From the NCBI GenBank assembly GCA_964455375.1, contig CAYVXE010000108.1:1-14242 (forward strand): 14,242 bases of DNA, written 5' to 3'. A program made the position numbers and the translations under genes. This DNA is from CAYVXE01 sp964455375. Lineage in GTDB: Bacteria; Zhuqueibacterota; Zhuqueibacteria; Oceanimicrobiales; Oceanimicrobiaceae. Position 1 is the stretch's first letter. Each line of letters begins with the position of its first letter. Under the pieces are notes generated by a model. That model saw only the letters and a program-made list of their open reading frames with translations. It made no database searches and was not told the DNA's origin. Below, piece by piece: positions 5,737 to 11,469 of this stretch.

Positions 5737-7998
5737 CTAAAATCTGTGGAAATCCAGTAAATAGGTTAGCTTGGCAATAACCGTTCGGTTGACCGTATTA
5801 ATTCTGCCGAGTGTATTCCATTCCTCATTATACACCAGATACAAATCACTCCCGGGAGAGTATTTATAATTGAGCAAGATGTTGCTGATAACGCGCGCAT
5901 CAAAACTGTTCCATTGTACATAGGCTTTCGCAAACAGCTCTGTCGTAAATGAATAATTAAACCTCGCTGAAAGTAAATTGGTGGTAAAGTTTCCATCCTG
6001 GAATGGCACATCCACTTTATCCCATTCCCAATTAAAGTCTAATGAAATTCTGTCGGTTGGCCTCAGAAAACTGGCAGCATTCAGCGACCAGAATTTTCCA
6101 CTGTAAAACGAACCGCCGCCGCCGAAAACACTTCCTGAAATTTTCCGGCTCCTGTCGGAGCCATAACCGATACTCCCGAGTGCATAATGGTAAATTCCTG
6201 TTGGTACAAACGTCTGGCCAAGATAGAAACCAGGCGCCGGCACATTATCATAATAATTTATGTAACTCACATAGACGTAGGAGTTGTTATTGAACTGATT
6301 ATACAAACTGGTAAATAATGTTCTGAATTGCAGCACATTGTTATGATCTGTGATAAATTCGAGATCAGACGAAAAAAATGATTGCCGTGTGTTAAATATT
6401 TTCGGCCTTGGATTGAAATTGAATTGCGTATGATACTTGCGAATATCTGTCCATTGTAAAAATCCCATTTCCGGGTTGAAGTTTTCACCGATATCTGTAA
6501 AGGAACCATTGACGGAAAAAAGATCACCTCCCCAACCCGCATCTATGTGGCCATTCAAATCCTTGCCTGGCAAACCGGGCGTATGCGTTTTCGCAAGATA
6601 GCCTTTGACCGTTATATTATTATCGAAAGCAAAAACGCCATCGACAGCAAAAGTCCGGTTGCTTTTCCCCTGATTGAACTCATCTTTGCTTAGCCCCATA
6701 AACCCAATGTAAGAACGTTTAAGAACATCCCGTTTAACCCGAAAAGCCGAATAATTGGTTTTCGGTATTTTCACATGGGTATTATTTAAATTGGTATATT
6801 CGATACCGTTTGTCAACACATTTAAAAAACCGACCTCATAAGCTCCTTCTTTCCCGGTGAGCTTAACACCGCCGATAATCGGCGTCCTCTTCAGCTCAAA
6901 GGTCTCCGCATCCCGGTGCAATCCGATTTGCCGACTGAAAAACAGCCGCGTAAACGCACCGTCAATGTTCGATTCACCAATGTTGAACATATCGAGACCT
7001 TCAATAAAAAAATCTCGCTTTTCAGGAAAGAACAAACTGAATCTGGAAAGATTTACCTGCTCCACATCCGACTCGACCTGAGCAAAATCTGTATTGATGG
7101 TCAGATCAGTAATTAAATTAGAGGTCAAACGATATTTTGCATCCAAACCAATATCCGCTAAACTATTCCTGTCCTGCTTGATGGTAACGGGATTGCGATT
7201 TTGTTCCAGGCCGCCGATGGAATATGGTTTTAACTGCAACCGATCATTCGTCTGAATATTTCGTATTCCGCGCAGAATACCGAATTTTGATGCTTTAAAC
7301 TTACCGGATCTTTTAAAATCATCATTTCGAGAGATGGGTGACCAGAATGACTCTTCGCGTTTGCGCGGAATGTAACGACCGAAATTGATTCCCCACGTCA
7401 AGTTTTTATTTTTATCGAATCTCAGAGTTTTGAATGGAATTGCTACTTCAGCCGTCCACCCCAATTCATCTTTTCGGGCATTGCTTTGCCATATTCCATC
7501 CCACTCCCAATTGATGTACTCGCCTTCTGTCTTAATTTCACAGTCCAGACGCGCACCAAGGGAATTGGTGGCAAAATAAAAGGCATTCCGCTGATCATGG
7601 TAGGTATCGATGACGATTTCCACATAATCATTATTGGAGAGATCGTAATCCCGCCTCATCTCATTGGCGACGATTTTGTTCGGATCATGATCAAAACAAC
7701 GAACCCCAAAATAAATATTATTTTTATCATAGGTAATCAGGACGAAAGTAGGTTCGGAGGACGGCATCCCTTCAGCAGGATCTTTCTGGGTAAAATTGGA
7801 TATCACCGCCGCATTTTTCCACTCATTTGGACTCAAAACCCCATCAAGAACCGGCGAACCGGTACTTTGTTTCAAACTGATTTCATACAGCATGCTCTTA
7901 CTTTTTGTGGCGCCCTTTACGGAAGTTTTTGCAAAGATGATGGCAGGTACTATCAGAAAAGCAAGAAAAATGGCTATTTTTCTATGCAGCTTCATCAT
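5737..7998 (-). CDS. Outer-membrane DUF5916 protein with CBM9-like domain
   Basis: A 753-residue secreted protein. A signal peptide covers about 1-23 (basic MMKLHRK, hydrophobic core, cleavage near IIFA). Residues about 46-230 are a family-9 carbohydrate-binding-like beta-sandwich, recognisable by the opening LDGVLSPNEW (51-60), NNIYFGVRCFD (93-103), NDYVEIVIDTY (123-133), WTAEVAIPFKTLRF (181-194) and WGINFGRYIPRK (202-213). The rest, about 250-753, is rich in alternating aromatic strands and includes FFPEKRDFFIEG, typical of the DUF5916 barrel-like domain. It ends in phenylalanine (LLDFHRF), as outer-membrane beta barrels usually do. Length is normal. The family is common in FCB bacteria and poorly characterised; glycan or peptide binding and uptake are suggested but unproven. 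The start is the first of two adjacent ATGs; no Shine-Dalgarno is visible. Confidence 0.88.
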   Translation of the reverse strand: MMKLHRKIAIFLAFLIVPAIIFAKTSVKGATKSKSMLYEISLKQSTGSPVLDGVLSPNEWKNAAVISNFTQKDPAEGMPSSEPTFVLITYDKNNIYFGVRCFDHDPNKIVANEMRRDYDLSNNDYVEIVIDTYHDQRNAFYFATNSLGARLDCEIKTEGEYINWEWDGIWQSNARKDELGWTAEVAIPFKTLRFDKNKNLTWGINFGRYIPRKREESFWSPISRNDDFKRSGKFKASKFGILRGIRNIQTNDRLQLKPYSIGGLEQNRNPVTIKQDRNSLADIGLDAKYRLTSNLITDLTINTDFAQVESDVEQVNLSRFSLFFPEKRDFFIEGLDMFNIGESNIDGAFTRLFFSRQIGLHRDAETFELKRTPIIGGVKLTGKEGAYEVGFLNVLTNGIEYTNLNNTHVKIPKTNYSAFRVKRDVLKRSYIGFMGLSKDEFNQGKSNRTFAVDGVFAFDNNITVKGYLAKTHTPGLPGKDLNGHIDAGWGGDLFSVNGSFTDIGENFNPEMGFLQWTDIRKYHTQFNFNPRPKIFNTRQSFFSSDLEFITDHNNVLQFRTLFTSLYNQFNNNSYVYVSYINYYDNVPAPGFYLGQTFVPTGIYHYALGSIGYGSDRSRKISGSVFGGGGSFYSGKFWSLNAASFLRPTDRISLDFNWEWDKVDVPFQDGNFTTNLLSARFNYSFTTELFAKAYVQWNSFDARVISNILLNYKYSPGSDLYLVYNEEWNTLGRINTVNRTVIAKLTYLLDFHRF

Positions 7999-8033
7999 TA
8001 AAATAACTAACTGTTAAATGAATGAATATAAAA

Positions 8034-8060
8034 TTTATAAAACCAATAACAAAAAGTCAA
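8034..8060 (-). promoter_or_regulatory. Possible promoter of the DUF5916 gene
   Basis: On the minus strand TTGACT (plus 8055-8060) and TATAAA (plus 8034-8039) are 15 bases apart, slightly short. An alternative pairing is TTGTTA with TATATT at 16 bases a little downstream. The region is very AT-rich, so the choice is uncertain. Confidence 0.35.
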
Positions 8061-8133
8061 AGAAAAAAGGAAATTTCTGCGATATTTTTCCTTTTTACCA
8101 TAATCATAAAATATCCGGCAGTTGAAATTTCAC

Positions 8134-8162
8134 TTGACAGTGGTAGTTTATTTGGCTATATT
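8134..8162 (+). promoter_or_regulatory. Consensus sigma-70 promoter of the DUF3098-like gene
   Basis: TTGACA (8134-8139), a 17-base spacer and TATATT (8157-8162) make a near-perfect sigma-70 promoter. Transcription should start near 8169-8171, only about 4-6 bases before the ATG at 8175. The promoter lies inside the open frame that extends upstream to 8022, which is strong evidence that translation starts at 8175 and not earlier. Confidence 0.75.
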
Positions 8163-8174
8163 CGTCTCTGCAAA

Positions 8175-8444
8175 ATGGACAAGAAAAAGACAAAAAAGAA
8201 GCGTTATTTACAGGACCAAAGGAAAGGCATCGTACTTCCTTTTACACGCAGAAACTACACCATTTTTGGTGTCAGTATTTTGACGATTTTATTAGGCTAT
8301 TGGGCGCTCGCCACTGGTCCTGTTGATGGTATTATCAGTTTAAGCCTGGCTCCCATTTTGTTAGTTGTCGGTTATTGCATATTAATTCCTATTGCCATTC
8401 TTAGCGTAACAAATAAAAATGACAAACAGGAACAGAAATCATAA
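8175..8444 (+). CDS. Small membrane protein, DUF3098-like
   Basis: An 89-residue protein with a very basic N-terminus (MDKKKTKKKR), then PFTRRNYTIFGVSILTILLGYW and a second hydrophobic span, LAPILLVVGYCILIPIAIL. This gives two membrane helices at about 28-46 and 57-77. The pattern of charged tail, R/K-N-Y, helix, short loop, then LAPILLVVGY matches DUF3098, a small protein family of Bacteroidota and relatives with no known function. The frame is open back to 8022, but the consensus promoter at 8134-8162 rules out that longer form. No Shine-Dalgarno is present and the transcript would be almost leaderless. A tRNA gene begins 6 bases after the stop, so the two may share a transcript. Confidence 0.72.
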   Translation: MDKKKTKKKRYLQDQRKGIVLPFTRRNYTIFGVSILTILLGYWALATGPVDGIISLSLAPILLVVGYCILIPIAILSVTNKNDKQEQKS

Positions 8445-8450
8445 ATAAAC

Positions 8451-8525
8451 GGGATCGTGGTGTAGTTTGGTTAACACGCCGGCCTGTCAAGCCGGAGATC
8501 GCGGGTTCGAGTCCCGTCGATCCCG
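8451..8525 (+). tRNA. tRNA-Asp (anticodon GTC)
   Basis: A complete 75-base cloverleaf. The acceptor stem GGGATCG (8451-8457) pairs with CGATCCC (8518-8524). The D stem is GTGT/ACAC. The anticodon stem CCGGC/GCCGG surrounds loop CTGTCAA with anticodon GTC at 8486-8488. The T stem GCGGG/CCCGT surrounds TTCGAGT. The discriminator is G8525 and position 10 is G, both normal for tRNA-Asp. The 3' CCA is not encoded (CCC follows), so it must be added by the nucleotidyltransferase. A terminator follows directly. Confidence 0.97.
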
Positions 8526-8528
8526 CCC

Positions 8529-8564
8529 AAAAGCCATTACTCATGTAATGGCTTTTTGTTTTCA
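8529..8564 (+). terminator. Rho-independent terminator after tRNA-Asp
   Basis: AGCCATTAC (8532-8540) and GTAATGGCT (8545-8553) form a 9-bp stem with a four-base loop, extended by A/T pairs and followed by TTTTTGTTTT. It ends the DUF3098/tRNA transcript and isolates it from the PTS IIA gene. Confidence 0.9.
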
Positions 8565-8584
8565 TCTAAAAATGAATTTTTTAT

Positions 8585-8612
8585 TTGATATTGCCGATTA
8601 ATTGTTTATATT
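8585..8612 (+). promoter_or_regulatory. Predicted promoter of the PTS IIA gene
   Basis: TTGATA (8585-8590) and TATATT (8607-8612) are separated by 16 bases, just after the tRNA terminator. The predicted start is near 8619 with a leader of about 45 bases. The methyltransferase and protease genes downstream may share it, as no terminator is seen until 10830. Confidence 0.55.
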
Positions 8613-8664
8613 GCTTGGAATTTTTAGAAGCCAGCGCTAATTACTAAGTTTGTGACCATAAAAA

Positions 8665-9135
8665 ATGAAATTAAGCAGTATTTTAACAGAAGACCGAATT
8701 AAAATTCCGCTCGAGAGTACGGAAAAAAATAAAATTATTGAAGAGATGGTTGGTATCATTGGGGATTCTGTAAAACTCAACAACACATCGCAAATATTAA
8801 ATGCTGTACTCGAACGCGAAGCGGTTATGAGTACCGGAGTTGGCGACGAAGTGGCTATTCCGCATGGAAAATCTGAAGGCGTTAAAGATATTGTCGCCGC
8901 CCTCGGTATTACACCAAAGCCGGTTAACTTTAATTCTCTCGACAATAAACCGGTACGTCTCGTCTGGCTCATCATCGGGCCTCAGGACCAAACCGGCCCG
9001 CACCTGAAAGCTCTGAGCAGAATTTCAAGACTCATGCACAAAAAAGATTTTCGCGACAAACTACTGCAAACGAACAAAGCAGATGCAATGATCGATGTCA
9101 TTAATAGTGAAGAGTCTAAATATTTCGAGAATTAG
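8665..9135 (+). CDS. PTS EIIA protein, PtsN (EIIA-Ntr)/fructose type
   Basis: A 156-residue single-domain cytoplasmic protein with the length and fold signature of EIIA-Ntr. The phosphorylated histidine is H67 in AIPHGKS (64-70), preceded by LEREAVMSTGVGDEVA (49-64), both hallmarks. The WLIIGP strand and HLKALSRISRLM helix (about 113-124) complete the domain. It receives phosphate from HPr/NPr. Members without a linked sugar permease usually act as regulators of potassium, nitrogen or envelope stress functions rather than in transport. No other PTS gene is in the window, so a regulatory role is favoured. The start fits the family N-terminus, but no Shine-Dalgarno is visible. A fructose-type IIA used by a distant permease cannot be excluded. 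Confidence 0.9.
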   Translation: MKLSSILTEDRIKIPLESTEKNKIIEEMVGIIGDSVKLNNTSQILNAVLEREAVMSTGVGDEVAIPHGKSEGVKDIVAALGITPKPVNFNSLDNKPVRLVWLIIGPQDQTGPHLKALSRISRLMHKKDFRDKLLQTNKADAMIDVINSEESKYFEN

Positions 9136-9210
9136 ACCGTTCACTTCGATGTCACACCCAACACTTCATTTACACAACCTGCGGCATTTTTATAAACTTC
9201 CAACAAGCCA

Positions 9211-9987
9211 TTGATCTCAAAAAGTCAGTTACGATATTTTGCGTCACTCAAATTAAAAAAAAATCGTGACAAAGAAGGTAAAATCCTCGTGGAAGGGCTA
9301 CGCCTCTTAGAGGAAATCTTTGACTCCGATTTTAAACTGGAACATCTTTTTTACTGCCCACCATCAACACTTTCAGAACGCGCACGGACCTTCCTCAACC
9401 GATGTCATGAAGCTAATATTCCTGTGGAGAAAATAGACCGGACGACTTTAAACAGATTATCAGATACCATTCATTCACAAGGGTTTATTGGTGTCGCAAA
9501 AATTCCTCGCTCCACACCGGAAACTGTCACACACTCTTCAGGCCATAACCTGGTTGCGTTAAATAATGTAAAAGACCCCGGCAATCTCGGTACCATCATT
9601 CGAACTGCGGGCTGGTTCGGATTGGATGGAGTGATGTTGAGCAAAACAAGTGTTGAATTTACCAATCCCAAAGTTATTCGGGCAAGCATGGGAGCAGTTT
9701 TCCATTTACCAATTTATCCTGATGTGGATTTAAGCAGACAATTAAATCATTTTATAAAGAACGAATATCGTATTTTCTCCGCCGATGTCCACGCTGAAAA
9801 ATCAATTTACGACATTGATTTTGGCAGGCGAAATGTGTTCATTTTCGGTAATGAAACGTCAGGCATCGATGCCCCATTAAGGGCATTGTCAACATCGGTA
9901 AAAATACCCCGGTTCGGTAAGGCGGAATCGTTAAATGTGGCAATTTCAGCGGGAATTATCTTGTCTGAATTCAAAAGGAGACATTAA
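9211..9987 (+). CDS. SpoU/TrmH-family RNA 2'-O-ribose methyltransferase
   Basis: A 258-residue SPOUT enzyme that transfers methyl from S-adenosylmethionine to a ribose 2'-OH of tRNA or rRNA. An N-terminal substrate-binding region (about 1-100, with GKILVEGLRLLEE) precedes the knotted catalytic domain. Motif 1 is NNVKDPGNLGTIIRTA (118-133) with N125 and catalytic R131. Motif 2 is FGNETSG (212-218). Motif 3 is SLNVAISAGII (240-250). All are intact. The start must be TTG at 9211: an in-frame stop lies at 9193-9195 and there is no ATG near the beginning. No Shine-Dalgarno precedes it. It lies 75 bases after the PTS IIA gene and 3 bases before the protease gene, probably in one operon. It resembles RlmB/TsnR-like 23S rRNA methyltransferases; the exact target cannot be told. 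Confidence 0.9.
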   Translation: MISKSQLRYFASLKLKKNRDKEGKILVEGLRLLEEIFDSDFKLEHLFYCPPSTLSERARTFLNRCHEANIPVEKIDRTTLNRLSDTIHSQGFIGVAKIPRSTPETVTHSSGHNLVALNNVKDPGNLGTIIRTAGWFGLDGVMLSKTSVEFTNPKVIRASMGAVFHLPIYPDVDLSRQLNHFIKNEYRIFSADVHAEKSIYDIDFGRRNVFIFGNETSGIDAPLRALSTSVKIPRFGKAESLNVAISAGIILSEFKRRH

Positions 9988-9990
9988 AAT

Positions 9991-10800
9991 TTGGAACCAA
10001 CCAGTGACGACTTTCAGGAAAGCCAACTGTCTCTCAAAGAAATCTTTATAAGCATCATTATCGGATTTATCTTAGCCACAATTACCGCTTTCATTTTACC
10101 GGAATTCGAATCCAAATCAAACTTAATTCTCGGACAGTTTGTTTTTGTTGCACCTCTGCTCATCTATCTACGTATCAAGAATTTCAATTTTCAGATCTCA
10201 ACTCGATTCTATCCATGTAATTACAGAATATTATTTGTTAGCATTGTTATCGGGTTATCTGCCGCAGTCCTCAGCGATGAGATTGATCGGATCGTTACCC
10301 ATTTTATTGAAATTCCTGAAGAGCTTGAAAAACTCACCACCGAAATAGTTCACGCTGAAACGTTGATCCAGGGAATTGTTATTGTTGTCGCCATTATTTT
10401 AATGGCCAGTATTTTCGAAGAGATTCTTTTTCGCGGTGTGCTGCAAAGTGCTCTTGAAAATAAGATGGATGCGCCACATGCCATATTCGTCACAGCGCTC
10501 ATCTTTTCATTTTTCCACATGCCGCAATGGATGATCCAGATTATTTTGTTAGGGCTGCTGCTCAGTTACATGGCCTGGAGAAGTGGTAGCATTATTCCTG
10601 GTATCATCGTCCATTTAATCAACAATTCCCTTGCTGTATTATTTTATAACACCGATTGGCTGAAATGGGATTGGTATAATTGGTCTGACCATGTCAACCC
10701 GCCTGTCATTGCTGTCAGTGCCTGCCTATTATTTTACGGCATTAAAATTTTTCATCACCTTACCTCAGAAAAAGAAAACCTCACAAGTCCAATCAACTGA
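9991..10800 (+). CDS. CPBP family intramembrane metalloprotease
   Basis: A 269-residue polytopic membrane protein with about seven or eight hydrophobic spans (roughly 18-38, 46-61, 79-95, 126-141, 165-178, 181-196, 200-218, 238-254). The three CPBP (CAAX protease/bacteriocin-processing, Abi) motifs are intact: EEILFR (E143, E144, R148), FSFFH (H176) and HLINN (H208, N212). Together these form the glutamate/histidine metal site within the membrane. The start is TTG. GGAG (9977-9980), inside the end of the methyltransferase gene, serves as a ribosome-binding site at 10 bases, and only 3 bases separate the genes, so translation is probably coupled. Bacterial members process membrane or secreted peptides or have no known substrate. 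No prenylated or bacteriocin-like peptide gene is seen nearby. Confidence 0.88.
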   Translation: MEPTSDDFQESQLSLKEIFISIIIGFILATITAFILPEFESKSNLILGQFVFVAPLLIYLRIKNFNFQISTRFYPCNYRILFVSIVIGLSAAVLSDEIDRIVTHFIEIPEELEKLTTEIVHAETLIQGIVIVVAIILMASIFEEILFRGVLQSALENKMDAPHAIFVTALIFSFFHMPQWMIQIILLGLLLSYMAWRSGSIIPGIIVHLINNSLAVLFYNTDWLKWDWYNWSDHVNPPVIAVSACLLFYGIKIFHHLTSEKENLTSPIN

Positions 10801-10829
10801 CCAGCTTTCGAACTCACAGTGGTCATCCT

Positions 10830-10870
10830 CTGCCGCAAATTTTCTCCCCGACGAAGCGAGCAGTTTTTTT
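10830..10870 (+). terminator. Likely terminator after the CPBP protease gene
   Basis: CTGCCGC (10830-10836) pairs with GCG-A-GCAG (10856-10863) with one bulged A and a 19-base loop. Seven Ts follow (10864-10870). The stem is imperfect but the T-run is good, and the position, 30 bases after the stop, fits. Confidence 0.5.
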
Positions 10871-10890
10871 CACAGATTTAACAAAGTTTA

Positions 10891-10919
10891 TTTCCGCAAA
10901 TCGTTCTGCTTGTTAATAT
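10891..10919 (+). promoter_or_regulatory. Extended -10 promoter of the receiver gene
   Basis: TGTTAATAT (10911-10919) is an extended -10 box (TG, one base, TAATAT) with a weak -35, TTTCCG (10891-10896), at 17 bases. The predicted start is near 10926, leaving a leader of about 46 bases. It follows a probable terminator, so the receiver gene is likely its own transcript. Confidence 0.4.
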
Positions 10920-10971
10920 TATCAGAGAAAATTAAACATCATTGAACTGCACAACTTTGTATGAAATCTCC

Positions 10972-11367
10972 ATGAAAAAAATTGTCCTGCTAAACGACGA
11001 ACTCGGCACTCAGATGCAGATCTACCTGGCGCTTTGTGATGTCTATCGAGTTGAAATTGCTGAAAATGTCGAGTCCGCGATGTATATGCTGCGCAGATTT
11101 CACCCTGAAATTTTACTGATGGATTACAGTTTAAGCCATTTTAAAACCAATGGCAAAACAGGTGTAGATTTTATCAAAAAAATCAAACGAAAATATCAGG
11201 ACTTGAAAGTGGTAATGATTCTCGACGGAACAGAAAAGCAGCTTGCCATAGAAATCCAGGAAAACGGTGTGGATAGCACTATTTGCAAGCCATTCAAAAA
11301 TCGGCATCTCATCTCAAATGTCAAAAAATTGTCCGTGGAACCGGAAATGAGTATCCTCAATCCCTGA
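10972..11367 (+). CDS. Stand-alone receiver-domain protein, atypical
   Basis: A 131-residue protein that is a single CheY-like receiver domain with no output domain. The phosphoacceptor is D51 in ILLMDYSL (47-54), and the conserved lysine is K106 in KPF (106-108). The acidic pocket reads LNDE (7-10), so the first aspartate of the usual pair is Asn8. The switch Thr/Ser after strand 4 is replaced (VVMILDG, leucine or aspartate). Phosphorylation may still occur, but the normal switch is probably altered. The frame is open upstream to a TTG at 10942, but the ATG at 10972 matches the start of the fold. No kinase or partner gene is adjacent. It may act by protein-protein contact or as a phosphate sink. 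Confidence 0.82.
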   Translation: MKKIVLLNDELGTQMQIYLALCDVYRVEIAENVESAMYMLRRFHPEILLMDYSLSHFKTNGKTGVDFIKKIKRKYQDLKVVMILDGTEKQLAIEIQENGVDSTICKPFKNRHLISNVKKLSVEPEMSILNP

Positions 11368-11435
11368 AGCATCTATAGAAAAACATCCGGGATTTAGCAT
11401 CTTCAAAGTATCTTTACACCGGGGATTAGGGGGAA

Positions 11436-11469
11436 GGCCAGTATCACTTTTGGTACTGGCCATTTTTTT
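11436..11469 (+). terminator. Terminator of the receiver gene, overlapping the end of uvrA
   Basis: GGCCAGTATCA (11436-11446) and TGGTACTGGCC (11451-11461) form an 11-bp stem (one G-U pair) with a four-base loop, followed by A and seven Ts (11463-11469). It lies 68 bases after the receiver stop. The stem and T-run cover the stop codon and last eight codons of uvrA on the other strand. Read on the minus strand there is no T-run, so it works in one direction only. Confidence 0.88.

Noticed and set aside
7486..8001. A 171-codon plus-strand frame opposite the start of the DUF5916 gene
   Set aside because: It is antisense to a clear signal peptide and carbohydrate-binding domain and shows no independent signature.
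8022..8174. N-terminal extension of the DUF3098-like protein
   Set aside because: The frame is open, but the consensus promoter at 8134-8162 lies inside it and family members begin near the basic tail at 8175.
10942..10971. Upstream TTG start for the receiver protein
   Set aside because: It would add ten residues before the first beta strand of the receiver fold; the ATG at 10972 is the natural start.
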